A DNA stretch of 64,000 nt, taken from Pseudonocardiales bacterium (GTDB taxonomy: Bacteria > Actinomycetota > Actinomycetes > Mycobacteriales > Pseudonocardiaceae). Both the position numbers and the translations under genes were made by a program. The notes below the pieces were generated by a model, which saw only the letters and a list, made by a program, of their open reading frames with translations, was not told the origin of the DNA and made no database searches. Location of the stretch: NCBI GenBank assembly GCA_023252195.1, contig JAHEXI010000004.1, positions 310,001-374,000 on the forward strand. Direction: 5' to 3'. Shown in pieces: positions 47,101-56,957 of this stretch (the stretch's first letter is position 1; each line of letters opens with the position of its first letter).

Positions 47101-47333
47101 CCGACCACCCCACGCAGCCGGCTGACCAGCACCGAGATCTGGTCAGCGGGTCGCGCCGGGGGATCGTCGCCCCACAGGCAGTCGGCCAGCCGGTCCGGCC
47201 CGAGATGCCGGTCGTGATGAAGGGCGAGGATCTTGAGCAGTCTGCGAACCTGACGGCGGCCCAGACGCGCCGGATCGAACCCCTCCACCTGAAGATCGCC
47301 CAGAAGTCGCACCCGGAGGCTTTGCACACCCAC
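44181..47333 (-). CDS. SARP/BTAD-type transcriptional regulator with AAA ATPase
   Basis: 1050 aa. An OmpR-like winged helix (about 1-95: LRVRLLGDLQVEGFDPARLG, LADCLWGDDPPARPADQISV), a bacterial transcriptional activation domain (about 100-245, rich in helices), then an ATPase with Walker A VEGEAGIGKSRLLRVW and Walker B LVLVIDDVHLADTTTTRW, and a long alpha-helical TPR-like C-terminal half. Typical large activator of actinobacterial secondary metabolism. No C-terminal LuxR HTH is evident. Whether it controls the adjacent kinase/methyltransferase genes is unknown. Confidence 0.92.
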   Translation of the reverse strand: MGVQSLRVRLLGDLQVEGFDPARLGRRQVRRLLKILALHHDRHLGPDRLADCLWGDDPPARPADQISVLVSRLRGVVGADRLRRNDAGYSLAVDWLDLDALREYAAQADRRLAAAAVGAARTAAAAGLALVRGPLLADEPDARWADAERSAADLLVSRLHHTAAAAALSAGDFASAAELSSQMLAVDPYDEVALRALMEALTRWGRPASALAAYSGARERLAEDLGAGPSTETEALHTAILLGELPATRVPDGSLVTTSVELPGRAGAIIELDALFQRAEHGCGQVGVVEGEAGIGKSRLLRVWSERLAARGVRVVPVAGDELGRALPLQPLLDAVDELVRHPGSGGADQVVGPDIAILGPLIGGQTEPAGAAALAALTDHGAGQALLFAALFSVLRRQAEREPLVLVIDDVHLADTTTTRWLSQAVRRLADSRVAVIAARRAEEGVPLPGVTTIALGPLDLDAAVAIVGPDRAAQLHTRSAGHPLFLVELAAADADSELPISIRRAVDERCARSGAAAATLRAAAVIGPEIDLDLLAAATATAPGELLDHLEEGVRRRFLVELGPRFTFAHALVREALACAVGAARTAYIHRAAARALAARPGADPLAVAWHARRGGELADASAMLVTAARLAVARFDQEEALRLLDEAVALHDTVGARLERARVCSMLARYEQVSEDIEVARSRGAGAEALEVAAWSAHLQRRFDQALILADRGAQQATDADLRTSCLALGGWVSLVSGDLGGAADRLEGAAGAAPAASGRMVEAWLAWLRMNQGRPAETLRLVKQQDGEGLAAYRFPNAYALMAATMALGMLGRAEEALATLDALDADVARMGAQRWIARPLNLRGWIMRNLGELTAADELNQAAIEAARPQGMAEPLAHALLDLASGRLLAGDLDEAGKLLDEAAALAEVEHAFRWRHQLRGRLIRARLDLALGDAEAALAGAESLAADAATLGTPRYHGQARLVAATAAHRVGGVVDLNEVGRLLLRLDEVAGLEAWWITGEVAAAFGVGEWEDLARRRVGELRTRAGGYTGALERDAGRRLGWR

Positions 47334-47421
47334 CTCCTGGCTTCGGCGCCGGGATCCGCGTGTGGCTGTGACTGTAGGCGCTCAGCGTCGTGTGGTGGGT
47401 GGACCGCTAGCCTGAGGTCGT

Positions 47422-48345
47422 ATGAGCATTCCACCGTCGGGGCGGCAGTACGAAATCCAGCATGGCGAGCAGGTCGCCGTGGTGGTGGAGGTCGGCGGCG
47501 GGGTGCGGGAGTACCGCGTCGGTGAGCGGGCGGTTCTCGACCCGTACCCGCTGGGTGCGATGTGCGATGGCGCGCACGGCGCTCCGCTGGTGCCTTGGCC
47601 CAATCGGCTGGCCGACGGTCGGTACCGGTTCGACGGTGTCGACTATCAGGTGGCGATCACCGAACCGGAGAAGAGCAATGCGATCCACGGCTTCCTACGC
47701 TGGCGGTCTTGGGACGCGGTGCGTGAGGTGCCCAACCGGGTCACCATGGGCACCCGGCTGCATCCGCTGACCGGCTACCCGTTCCTGCTCGAGGTCGAGG
47801 TGGACTACCTCCTCGATGACGACGGCTTGACGGTCACCACGACGGCGACCAACCGGGGCGAACGCAGCTGCCCGTATGGAGCCGGGCAGCATCCGTACCT
47901 CTCGCCGGGCAGCGGCGTGATCGACGAGGCGGTACTGAGCTTCACGGCTGGCAAGCGGATCGTCACCGACCCGACCCGCCAGCTGCCGACGGGAACCGAG
48001 CCGGTAGCCGGCGGGCGCTTCGATTTCTCCGAACCTCGCAGGCTGGGTGAGTTGCGAATCGACTTCGCGTTCACAGATCTTGCCCGCGACGAGGCGGGGC
48101 GGGCGTGGGTCCGGTTGGACGGCCCGGACGGCAGGTGCGCGCAGCTGTGGGTCGACGGCACGTACCCGATCATCGAGCTCTACACCGGCGACACGCTCAG
48201 CCCGGACCGTCGCCGCCTCGGGTTGGGAGCCGAGCCGATGACCTGCCCGCCGAACGCCTTCCAATCCGGCCAGGGTGTCCGCCGGCTGGCACCGGGCGAG
48301 GCGGTCACGACCCGTTGGGGCGCCCGGCTCGGTGCCGCCTGCTAA
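47422..48345 (+). CDS. Aldose 1-epimerase family protein (mutarotase-like)
   Basis: 307 aa. Galactose-mutarotase fold motifs: GAPLVPWPNRLADGRYRFDG, NAIHGFLRWRSWDAV and PYGAGQHPYLSPGSG with active-site-type histidines (IHG, GQHPYL), and a late acidic motif IIELYTGDTL. ATG 47422. It lies next to an SDR annotated-type glucose dehydrogenase and 6-phosphogluconate dehydrogenase, so sugar anomer interconversion feeding oxidation would fit. Stops overlap the SDR gene (CTAA). Confidence 0.9.
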   Translation: MSIPPSGRQYEIQHGEQVAVVVEVGGGVREYRVGERAVLDPYPLGAMCDGAHGAPLVPWPNRLADGRYRFDGVDYQVAITEPEKSNAIHGFLRWRSWDAVREVPNRVTMGTRLHPLTGYPFLLEVEVDYLLDDDGLTVTTTATNRGERSCPYGAGQHPYLSPGSGVIDEAVLSFTAGKRIVTDPTRQLPTGTEPVAGGRFDFSEPRRLGELRIDFAFTDLARDEAGRAWVRLDGPDGRCAQLWVDGTYPIIELYTGDTLSPDRRRLGLGAEPMTCPPNAFQSGQGVRRLAPGEAVTTRWGARLGAAC

Positions 48346-49115
48346 ACGAATTTCGGATACAGCGACATCCCGCCGTCCACAACAATAGTTGTGCCAGTGA
48401 CGTAGCTCGCCTCCCCGCTGGCCGCCCAGGCCACCGCCGCCGCGATTTCCCCGGGCTCGCCCATCCGTCCGATAGGGATCTCCTCTTCCACCGCGTGTTT
48501 GGCCTCGGGGTCATCCAGAACGAACTTGTTGATCGGCGTGACGATGGCACCTGGAGCGATGTTGACGACGCGGATACCCTTCGGGGCGAGTTCCCGGGCG
48601 GCGGTCTCCATCAGCAGCTTGACCCCGCCTTTGCTGGCGCAATACGGCGCGAAGCCGGGCCAGGGAATGAACTCGTGCACGCTGGACATATTGACGATCA
48701 CCCCACCACCGCCACCGGCCATGACCTTTCCGGCCTCCCGCAGGCACAGGAACGTCCCCGTGAGGTTGGTCCGCAGAATTCGCTCCCAGTCTTCCTGGGA
48801 GGTATCCAGCAGCGGGATCTGCTTCTCGATTCCGGCGTTATTGACCATGATGTCCACGCCACCGAACGCTGTGACGGTCTCGGCCACCATCCGCTCGACG
48901 TCGGTTTCGCTGCCGACGTCGGCCTGCACCGCGATCGCCCTGCCAGGGCCGGCGCGTTCGATGCTCGTGACCACCTCGTGGGCGTCGGCTTGTTCCTTGT
49001 CGGAGTAGTAGTTCACGCAGACGTTGGCGCCTTCGCGTCCCAACCGCTCCGCGGTGGCCTTGCCGATACCGCTGGAGGCGCCGGTGACGATCGCCTTCCT
49101 ACCCTCCAAGAGCAT
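48342..49115 (-). CDS. SDR family oxidoreductase, glucose 1-dehydrogenase-like
   Basis: 257 aa from ATG 49115 (MLLEGRKAIVTGASSGIGKA). Cofactor motif TGASSGIG, NNAG, catalytic Ser in VNMSSVHEFIPWP and YCASKGG (Tyr-x-x-x-Lys), ending PYVTG-like YVTGTTIVVDGGMS. It resembles Bacillus-type glucose dehydrogenases (MSSVHE is characteristic), which oxidise glucose to gluconolactone. Divergent from gnd. Confidence 0.88.
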   Translation of the reverse strand: MLLEGRKAIVTGASSGIGKATAERLGREGANVCVNYYSDKEQADAHEVVTSIERAGPGRAIAVQADVGSETDVERMVAETVTAFGGVDIMVNNAGIEKQIPLLDTSQEDWERILRTNLTGTFLCLREAGKVMAGGGGGVIVNMSSVHEFIPWPGFAPYCASKGGVKLLMETAARELAPKGIRVVNIAPGAIVTPINKFVLDDPEAKHAVEEEIPIGRMGEPGEIAAAVAWAASGEASYVTGTTIVVDGGMSLYPKFV

Positions 49116-49237
49116 GGGGTCCGCTCCGTCCCGATGTTGTTGTGGAAGCCTTGTCCTCACCAGGGTGTACCCACGCCTGCTCCGACGAATCTGGGGTACT
49201 CGCGCAACGCACCTATCAGATCACCAAGGAGACGTAG

Positions 49238-50263
<1,026 letters not shown>

Positions 50264-50264
50264 G

Positions 50265-50939
50265 ATGGCGAAACCGATCGCGGTGCTGTTCGACATCGAC
50301 GAAACCCTGGTGCACACCGGCGGCGCCGGGGCCCGGAGCTGGGCGTGGGCGTTCGACCAGCTGTACGGCGTGCCCGCCGACATCGGCAAGCACACCTCGG
50401 CCGGGGAGACCGATCCCCAGGTCGGACGGGGGACCTTCCGCGCGGTGCTCGGCCGCGACCCGACCTACGACGAGATGGCTCGGCTGTACTCCAAGTATCT
50501 CTGGCGCCTGTCCGAGGAGATCTGGACGTCGCAGGCCTACCGGGTGCTCGACGGTGCGGAGGATCTGCTGCAGCGGCTCACCAACGCCGGGATCATCCTT
50601 GGGGTGGTCTCCGGTGCGATGGAGGGCGCGGCGCGCACCAAGATGGAACCCGGCAAGCTCAACAGGTACTTCATTTTCGGTTCCTACGGATCGGACTCCC
50701 CGGACCGGACCGAAGTCACCCGCCTGGGCATCGCCAAGGCCGCCCGGCTACACGGTCAGGACCTCTCCCCGGAACAGGTGTACGTCGTCGGGGACACGCC
50801 GCGCGATGTCGCGGCCGGTCGTGCCGCGGGAGCTACCGCGATCGGCGTCGCCAGCGGCAACTACGGCGTCGACGAGCTGCGCGCGGCGCAGGCCGACCAT
50901 GTGCTGCGGTCCCTGACCGAACCGTTCCCGGGTCTGTGA
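50265..50939 (+). CDS. HAD family hydrolase (phosphatase)
   Basis: 224 aa from ATG 50265, 1 nt after gnd. HAD motif I VLFDIDETLVHTG (DxDxT variant), motif II VVSGAM, motif III lysine region, and motif IV VYVVGDTPRDVAAGRAAGAT. It matches phosphoglycolate phosphatase-like members. Coupled to gnd, it may remove a sugar phosphate by-product; inference only. Complete. Confidence 0.92.
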   Translation: MAKPIAVLFDIDETLVHTGGAGARSWAWAFDQLYGVPADIGKHTSAGETDPQVGRGTFRAVLGRDPTYDEMARLYSKYLWRLSEEIWTSQAYRVLDGAEDLLQRLTNAGIILGVVSGAMEGAARTKMEPGKLNRYFIFGSYGSDSPDRTEVTRLGIAKAARLHGQDLSPEQVYVVGDTPRDVAAGRAAGATAIGVASGNYGVDELRAAQADHVLRSLTEPFPGL

Positions 50940-51009
50940 CGGCTTTACTTCTCGCGACCGACTCGTCCGTTAAGGTGACTCCTCCAGGCGCTTGGGTAGG
51001 AGGCGGAGA

Positions 51010-51384
51010 ATGGGGCTGCAGGACTACCTGGGAAGGTTTTTCGGTCGCGCGGGCGGTCTGTTGAGTCAGCGCGCCATTCGCGTCAGGCGCGGTGGCTACC
51101 AGAGCATGCTTGATCGAGAAGCCACCCCGGATGATCTTGCCCAGCTCCGCGATTTCGTCGCTACCAGGACCGGTGTCGAATTCTATGTCGAGCCGGAAAC
51201 GGCGGCGACCGATACGACGGCCGTGGCAGTCGCCTCCGATGGCGAGTGGATCCGCCGCCGAGTGGGCTCGCCCGCGGTGGCCCGCAAGCTGGCGGCCGAA
51301 CTGAGCATTCCGGCTTATGACGCTGCGATTGTCGGTTATCCCGACGCGATGCGCCGATACCGCCGTCCGGACTCCTCCGGTTAG
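51010..51384 (+). CDS. Conserved hypothetical protein
   Basis: 124 aa from ATG 51010 with AGGAGG 6 nt upstream. Starts MGLQDYLGRFFGRAGGLLSQ; the rest is polar with VEFYVEPETAATDTTAVAVA and VGYPDAMRRYRRPD. No membrane segment and no recognised motif. The strong ribosome binding site and clean coding frame support a real gene. Its stop overlaps that of ctaA (TTAG at 51381-51384). Confidence 0.72.
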   Translation: MGLQDYLGRFFGRAGGLLSQRAIRVRRGGYQSMLDREATPDDLAQLRDFVATRTGVEFYVEPETAATDTTAVAVASDGEWIRRRVGSPAVARKLAAELSIPAYDAAIVGYPDAMRRYRRPDSSG

Positions 51385-52340
51385 GTGGTTCCGGCGCTGG
51401 CTAGTGGTCGCGCGTCACCCACGGCGACCGTTGGTTCGTGGCCGCGGACCCGGCAGCTCGTCCAGAACGCGGCGATCGCCACCACCACAGACGCGGCACC
51501 CAGAACGTGCAGCGAGACGAGCACCTCAGGTACTCCGGTGAGGTACTGCACGACGCCTAAGCTGCCCTGCGCGAGCACCACGCAGACCAGCACTGTGTAG
51601 CGCCGCCAGACGCTGGCCGGCACGCCTACCGCGCGGAGCGCGAACCCTAGGCCGGCGAGCAGTCCGAGGAAACCGACGAGTAGATCGGCGTGTAGTTGCG
51701 CCATCGCTGGGACACCAGCCGCTAACCGGGGAGTGGCAGCATTTCCGGCGTGTGGGCCCGCCGAGGTCACCAGTGTTCCGGCGATCAGCAGCGCTGCCAG
51801 CACCGTGGTGGCGGCGCGCAGCAAGCCACGCAGCGGCCCAGGGAGGTGCCAGCGCGGCGGAGCGTCGCCCTCGGCGAAGGCGGCGACCAGCAGCACCGCG
51901 AGCCATACCAGCACCATCGAGACGAGAAAGTGGACGCTGACGGTCCACCAGGACAGCCCGGTTAGCACGGTGATGCCGCCGAGCACGGCCTGCGCCACGA
52001 CGCCCAGCGGCATCGTCGCGGCCAGCAGAATCAGCCGTCGACGCCGGGGACGAACCAGCAGCGCGACTACCAAACAGACCAGCGCGACCAAGCCGACCAG
52101 GCCAGTGAGCAGCCGGTTGCCGAACTCGATCCACTGGTGCACCGCAGCCACCTCGGGATGCGGCTGCGGCACCAGGCTTCCTGGGAAGCACTGCGGCCAG
52201 GTCGGGCAACCCAGCCCCGACCCGGTGACCCGTACTACCGAGCCGGTCACTGCGATGCCGGCCTGGGTGATCACCGCAGCGATCGCGGTGGCCCGGGACA
52301 GGGTCGCCAGTGAGCGCTTCGGGGCAGGTGCAGCAAGCAC
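51381..52340 (-). CDS. ctaA: Heme A synthase (COX15/CtaA family)
   Basis: 319 aa, about eight membrane segments. Conserved blocks: ITQAGIAVTGSVVRVTGSGL GCPTWPQCFPGS, VHQWIEFGNRLLTGLVGLV (heme-ligand His), HFLVSMVLVWLAV, MAQLHADLLVGFLG and LVSLHVLGAASVV. It oxidises heme O (made by CtaB) to heme A for cytochrome c oxidase. The ctaA and ctaB genes are 36 kb apart here. Possible GTG/ATG start at 52340 with the hydrophobic N-terminus directly following. Confidence 0.94.
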   Translation of the reverse strand: MLAAPAPKRSLATLSRATAIAAVITQAGIAVTGSVVRVTGSGLGCPTWPQCFPGSLVPQPHPEVAAVHQWIEFGNRLLTGLVGLVALVCLVVALLVRPRRRRLILLAATMPLGVVAQAVLGGITVLTGLSWWTVSVHFLVSMVLVWLAVLLVAAFAEGDAPPRWHLPGPLRGLLRAATTVLAALLIAGTLVTSAGPHAGNAATPRLAAGVPAMAQLHADLLVGFLGLLAGLGFALRAVGVPASVWRRYTVLVCVVLAQGSLGVVQYLTGVPEVLVSLHVLGAASVVVAIAAFWTSCRVRGHEPTVAVGDARPLASAGTT

Positions 52341-52735
52341 AACCTGATAGTAGGCAGACGATGTGCCTGCTCACCGGCGGGCATCTGACCCGGTTGAGAT
52401 CTCAACTACGCCGCCGAGGCGCGCTGAGAAGCCAAGGCCAGCGACAGCGTCGGGTCCGAGTCGAGGTCTGGCCGCGGACGCCCTGCCCGCCGGCTGGCAG
52501 CTACCCGATCCCGCCTTCCTCGCGGCCCTCCCCGCGACCCGAGGCATTCGCGCTCGTCCACGAGGCCGCCGACCACCGCGGAGAACTGCTGATCAATCCC
52601 CGGAAACGGGCAGTACGCCCGCCAACGCGATACTCGCACTGTCAACGGCGGCCCTGGACTGCGAGCCGGAACGGTCGGCTGCATGTTGCTATGGGCGAAG
52701 GCCGCGCAGGGTGGGTTCAGGCGCGCAGGATGGGT
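52341..52735. other. 395 bp without a supportable gene, upstream of ctaA
   Basis: Frames here are short or lack family similarity. A small minus-strand frame (52406-52684) is open but its composition looks random. One perfect 14-bp palindrome, GTTGAGATCTCAAC (52393-52406), lies about 55 bp upstream of the ctaA start and could be an operator. Confidence 0.4.
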
Positions 52736-53509
52736 TCAGGACAGTCGCAGGGTGCGGGCGGCCAGCAGGCCGGCGCCGGCCGCCCAGGCCAGCAGAACGC
52801 CCAGCGCGCCCCACGGTGTGACACCCTGCGCCAGCGTCGTGTGCAGGCCCTCGGCGAGCGCCCCGGAGGGCAGCACGGCGGCGATCGTGGACAGCGGTCT
52901 GGGCAAGGCGTGGACAGACAGCACGATGCCTCCCGCGACGACGAGCAGCAGCCAGACCATGTTCGCCACCGCGAGCACCACCTCGGCCCGAAGCGCTCCC
53001 CCGAGCAACACCCCGAGGGCGCCGAAGGCCGCCGTCCCGGCCAGGATCAGCGATGCCGCGGGTGCCAGACCTGCAGGATGCGGGTGCCAACCTAATCCGG
53101 CGGCCACCGAGCCGAGTACCACCAGTTGCACCACCACCACCCCGAGCACCGCCAGCATCCGGCCGGCGACCAATGACCAGCGTGGCAGCGCGGTGGCGGC
53201 TAACCGTTTGAGCACCCCGTACCGGCGGTCGAAACCCAACGCGATGGCTTGCCCAGTGAACGCAGTGGACATCACGGCCAGCGCCAGAACTCGCGGGGTG
53301 ATGTTGTCCACTCGCGGGCTGGGCACCGGGACCACGTTGAGCAGGGTGAACCCAATCAGGATGCCCAGTGGGATGAGCAGGGTCAGCAGTACTTGCTCTC
53401 CATTGCGCAGGGTCAGGACGAACTCGATGCGAGCTTGAGCGATCAGCATCCGCGATAGCCGCCCGCGGCCTGGGGCGGGCGCGAAAGTGCCGGGGGAGAA
53501 GTTGGTCAC
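52736..53509 (-). CDS. ABC-2 type transporter permease
   Basis: 257 aa from GTG 53509, which overlaps the ATPase stop codon by 4 nt. Six hydrophobic segments; MLIAQARIEFVLTLRNGEQV and ALGFDRRYGVLKRLAATALP are typical of ABC-2 exporters. Partner of the ATP-binding gene. The substrate is unknown; its location between ctaA and the mptB/suf genes is common in Pseudonocardiales and Mycobacteriales, where such transporters are of unknown specificity. Confidence 0.92.
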   Translation of the reverse strand: MTNFSPGTFAPAPGRGRLSRMLIAQARIEFVLTLRNGEQVLLTLLIPLGILIGFTLLNVVPVPSPRVDNITPRVLALAVMSTAFTGQAIALGFDRRYGVLKRLAATALPRWSLVAGRMLAVLGVVVVQLVVLGSVAAGLGWHPHPAGLAPAASLILAGTAAFGALGVLLGGALRAEVVLAVANMVWLLLVVAGGIVLSVHALPRPLSTIAAVLPSGALAEGLHTTLAQGVTPWGALGVLLAWAAGAGLLAARTLRLS

Positions 53510-54447
53510 GGCCGCAGCTCCCGTCCGGTGAGCTCGAGGAACACGTCTTCGAGACTGCGTCTGGACACTCTGAGGTCCTCGGCGAACACGCCCTGCTGGG
53601 CGCACCACGCTGTCACGGTGGCCACCACCTGGGGGTCGATCGCGCCCTCAACGAGGTACCCACCGGGGCGCGGTTCACTGGCCTGGCAGCCTGCGGGCAA
53701 TGCGGTGCACAGCGCGCCGAGATCCAAGCCGGCTCGGGCCCCGAACCGCAGCTGCCGCTGCGTGCCGTCGGAGGTGAGCTCAGCTGGGCTGCCCTGGGCC
53801 ACCACCCGGCCATGATCGATGATCACAACTTGGTCGGCCAGCGCCTCGGCCTCCTCCATCAGGTGGGTGGTGAACAGCACGCTGACGCCGTCTGCGCGCA
53901 ACCGGCTGACGATGTCCCAGACCAGCCGTCGGGCCTGCGGATCCATGCCGGCGGTGGGTTCATCGAGAAACACCACCTCCGGCCGTCCGACCAGCGCGCA
54001 GGCGAGTGCGAGCCGTTGCTGCTGGCCGCCGGACAGTCGCTTGTAGGGCACCCGTGCGACGCCGGTGAGCCCGAGCACGTCGAGCAGCCAACCGACGTCC
54101 AACGGTCGTGCCGCGCAGACCGCCACCAGACTGAGCATCTCGGCAGCCCGCACGCCCGGATACGCCCCGCCGCCCTGCGGCATCACCCCAACCCGGGGAC
54201 GCAGAGCCGCACTGTCGGCGATCGGATCCAGACCCAGGACACGGACCACCCCGGTATCCGGGCGGAGGAACCCTTCGCACACCTCGACGGTGGTGGTCTT
54301 GCCGGCGCCGTTGGGTCCCAGCAGCGCCAGCACCGTGGCTGGCGGCACCCGTAGATCCAGACCGTCCACCGCCCGGACCGTACCGAAACTCCGGACCAGG
54401 CCGCGGACCTCGACAGCAGCCAATGGCGCGGGCAGGGTCACGTTCAC
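53506..54447 (-). CDS. ABC transporter ATP-binding protein
   Basis: 313 aa from GTG 54447. Walker A LLGPNGAGKTTTVE, signature LSGGQQQRLALA, Walker B VVFLDEPTAGMDPQARR and switch histidine in VLFTTHLMEEAEAL. ABC-2 exporter ATPase; forms a pair with the overlapping permease gene. The frame upstream, open to 55134, lacks similarity and overlaps mptB. Confidence 0.95.
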   Translation of the reverse strand: MNVTLPAPLAAVEVRGLVRSFGTVRAVDGLDLRVPPATVLALLGPNGAGKTTTVEVCEGFLRPDTGVVRVLGLDPIADSAALRPRVGVMPQGGGAYPGVRAAEMLSLVAVCAARPLDVGWLLDVLGLTGVARVPYKRLSGGQQQRLALACALVGRPEVVFLDEPTAGMDPQARRLVWDIVSRLRADGVSVLFTTHLMEEAEALADQVVIIDHGRVVAQGSPAELTSDGTQRQLRFGARAGLDLGALCTALPAGCQASEPRPGGYLVEGAIDPQVVATVTAWCAQQGVFAEDLRVSRRSLEDVFLELTGRELRP

Positions 54448-54470
54448 AGAGCCTAGGTCGCGATCCGGTA

Positions 54471-56096
54471 TCAAAGCGCACTGGGCCGAAGGGCCGGCGC
54501 ACCGGTCCACAGGGCCGCGGACAGCGAAGGAGTGCGTCCGCGAACCAGCAGCAGCGGCACTATCAGGCTGACCGCCGCCGCAGCGATCGCGGAGGGCACC
54601 ACCCAAGCCCGGAACAGGAAGTCCGCGCCGGTGGGCGCCACCACCAGGGCGAGCACCGCTGAGGCGGCGGTGGCGGAAAGGCGAAAGGCCGGATTGGTGG
54701 CCGACGCCGCCAACGGGATCACGGCCCACAGCAGGTACCAGGGGTGCACGACCGGACCCAGCAGTACTACAGCGCCCAGCGCCGCACCCAGCGCAGCCAG
54801 TGGCTCGACGCGTCCCCGCCAGCACCGCCACAGCAACAACAGGCACAGACCGCTGGCCGTGGCCAGCCCGATGGCGCGGGCTAGCGCTAGCACTGAGGTG
54901 ATGTGGTCGCCGAGCCCGAGCACGCTGCCGATCAACCCAGCCAGCAGGCCGAGTTCGGTCACCACAGACATCCAGCTGCGCACCACGTTGGGTGTGCCCA
55001 GCGCACCGATCCAGCCAAAGCCCAGCCCGGTGCCCAGTCCGATCGCCACCGTGGTGGCCAGCGCGACCCCACCGATCGCCGCCGCTGTCCAGCCGAGATC
55101 GCGCAGCCGCCCGCCCCGGTGCCGGGCGCACCACACCACGACGAAACCGAGTGCCAGCACGGCGGGCACCTTCACCTGTGCCGCGGCGGCGATGAGTGCT
55201 GCGCCGCCGATCAGGGCTGGTCCGATCGCGGGCCTGCGCAGCGCCAGCTCAAGACCCAGCAGCATCAGGCCGATCATCAGCGCCTCGTTGTGTACCCCGC
55301 TGACCAGATGGAACAACACCAACGGGTTGGCGACGCCGAGCCACAGCGCAAACACCGGCGAGGCGCCCACCCGACGAGCTAGCCGCGGCAACGCCCAGAC
55401 GATCATTACCAGGCCGGCGACCGCGAGGCTGCGGTGCAGCAGCGTGCCGAGCACCACGTCGTTCCCGGCGATCCAGTCGATCGGCCTGCCCAGGGTGAGG
55501 AACAACGGGCCGTAGGGCGCCGGCGTGTGGCGCCAGATCGTCGGTATTCCCCGCACCAGCGGATGGTCCACGCCCAGGGCATCGGCAGGACCGAGCACAT
55601 AGGGATCCAGCCCGCGATTGACCATCGCGCTCTGCGCCAGGTAGCTGTAGACGTCCCGGCTGAACATCGGCGGGGCGACCAGCAGCGGCGCCACCCACAG
55701 CAGCATCGTGCGGTCCAGTTGGGTGCGGGTGATCAGCCGGGTCCGCCCGGGAGCGGCCAGTGCGCCGAGCCACAACCAGGCCAGCACCACCATGGCGATG
55801 CCGGTGTAGGCGACCGCCAGTGATGCTGTCGGCATCCGAGGGAACAAACCGAGCACCGGATGCCCGACGACCGGGTTGCCCAGCACCGGGGCCGTCCCCG
55901 CACCGAGTGAACCTAAGCCCATCAACAACGCGCCGGCAGTGCCAAACCTGCGCACTGTGTCGAGCTGCCGGGTCTCGACCGGACCCAGGCCGGTGCCGTC
56001 GTCCCGAGCCGCCGATCGGCCGCTGACCGGGGCTTCTAGATCCGGCTGGGGCGCCCAAAAGCGGGCCCCGACCCCGCGCACCTTCTCGGCCACCAC
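54471..56096 (-). CDS. mptB: Polyprenol-phosphate-mannose alpha-1,6-mannosyltransferase MptB
   Basis: 541 aa, about 12 hydrophobic segments. LLVAPPMFSRDVYSYLAQSA, NRGLDPYVLGPADALGVDHP and VSGVHNEALMIGLMLLGLEL are family-type GT-C blocks (acidic residue in the first loop). It adds alpha-1,6-mannose in lipomannan synthesis, found in mycolata and Pseudonocardiales. It supports the taxonomic placement. Lies divergent from sufR. GTG/ATG near 56096. Confidence 0.9.
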   Translation of the reverse strand: MVAEKVRGVGARFWAPQPDLEAPVSGRSAARDDGTGLGPVETRQLDTVRRFGTAGALLMGLGSLGAGTAPVLGNPVVGHPVLGLFPRMPTASLAVAYTGIAMVVLAWLWLGALAAPGRTRLITRTQLDRTMLLWVAPLLVAPPMFSRDVYSYLAQSAMVNRGLDPYVLGPADALGVDHPLVRGIPTIWRHTPAPYGPLFLTLGRPIDWIAGNDVVLGTLLHRSLAVAGLVMIVWALPRLARRVGASPVFALWLGVANPLVLFHLVSGVHNEALMIGLMLLGLELALRRPAIGPALIGGAALIAAAAQVKVPAVLALGFVVVWCARHRGGRLRDLGWTAAAIGGVALATTVAIGLGTGLGFGWIGALGTPNVVRSWMSVVTELGLLAGLIGSVLGLGDHITSVLALARAIGLATASGLCLLLLWRCWRGRVEPLAALGAALGAVVLLGPVVHPWYLLWAVIPLAASATNPAFRLSATAASAVLALVVAPTGADFLFRAWVVPSAIAAAAVSLIVPLLLVRGRTPSLSAALWTGAPALRPSAL

Positions 56097-56186
56097 GCCG
56101 CGAAGGGTAGCGGTGCGTGCGAGGACGCCTGAGACCCGAGCACACAGGCATTTGCACCGGCAGGGGAAATACGTAACATAGACGTT

Positions 56187-56957
56187 GTGAAAACCGTCGG
56201 GACCGATCGTCGCACGCGTGAGTCGGTGGCGCGGATGTTACTGGAGCACGGGCCAGTGACAGCTGCGCAGATCGCCGACGCGCTGGGGTTGGGTCCCGCT
56301 GCGGTGCGCCGCCACCTGGATGCCCTGCTCACCGAGGGGCAGGCCAGTTACCGCGCGGCACCGCGTCGAGGTCCCCGTGGCCGTGGTCGCCCTGCCAAGC
56401 TGTTCCTACTCACCTCCGCGGGCCGGGCGCGATTTGAGCACACCTACGACGATTTGGCGGTGGCGGCGCTGCGCTTCCTGTCCGAGCGCGACGGCGAGCA
56501 GGCGGTCCGCTCCTTCGCCGAGCGTCAGGTGATCGACCTGGTCGATCGGCACCGGGCCAACGTGGTTGCTGCGGCTGACCCGGTCGCCCGTGCGCAGGCC
56601 CTAGCCATCGCCTTGACCAGCGCAGGTTACGCGGCGTCAGTCGAATATGTCGGTGCCGGCGCGCAGTTGTGCCAGCACCACTGCCCGGTCTCGCATGTCG
56701 CCGCGGAGTTTCCACAGCTCTGCGAGGCCGAGACCGCGGCCTTCGCCGACCTACTCGGTGTCCACGTCCAGCGGCTGGCCACGATCGCCCGCGGCGACGC
56801 GGTATGCACGACGCACGTTCCCGAATCTCGGGCACCGCGCGGCGCCCCGACAACTGTCCCCACCATTGTGTCCCAACCTATGTCCCAACCTATGTCCCCA
56901 CCTGTGTCCCACCACCAAACTGGCACCACGAAACCGGATGGAGGCGTCTCGGCATGA
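56187..56957 (+). CDS. sufR: Fe-S cluster-sensing transcriptional regulator SufR
   Basis: 256 aa from GTG 56187. N-terminal winged helix ([34 protein letters not shown]) and a C-terminal cysteine group [13 protein letters not shown] and [10 protein letters not shown] that would ligate the [4Fe-4S] cluster (C-x3-C-x9-C-type spacing). SufR represses the suf operon when clusters are sufficient. First gene of sufRBDCSUT; the stop overlaps sufB by 4 nt. A tandem 12-bp repeat gives it a [10 protein letters not shown]-like tail. Confidence 0.94.
   Translation: MKTVGTDRRTRESVARMLLEHGPVTAAQIADALGLGPAAVRRHLDALLTEGQASYRAAPRRGPRGRGRPAKLFLLTSAGRARFEHTYDDLAVAALRFLSERDGEQAVRSFAERQVIDLVDRHRANVVAAADPVARAQALAIALTSAGYAASVEYVGAGAQLCQHHCPVSHVAAEFPQLCEAETAAFADLLGVHVQRLATIARGDAVCTTHVPESRAPRGAPTTVPTIVSQPMSQPMSPPVSHHQTGTTKPDGGVSA
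56867..56914 (+). repeat. 12-bp tandem repeat, four units, in the 3' end of sufR
   Basis: Units TGTGTCCCAACC, TATGTCCCAACC, TATGTCCCCACC and TGTGTCCCACCA run head to tail and encode the (S)QPM-type tail of SufR. The unit length of 12 keeps the frame. Confidence 0.8.

Noticed and set aside
53506-55134. Extension of the ABC ATPase frame to 542 codons
   Set aside because: The extra N-terminal sequence is the shadow of mptB; GTG 54447 gives a normal ATPase start.
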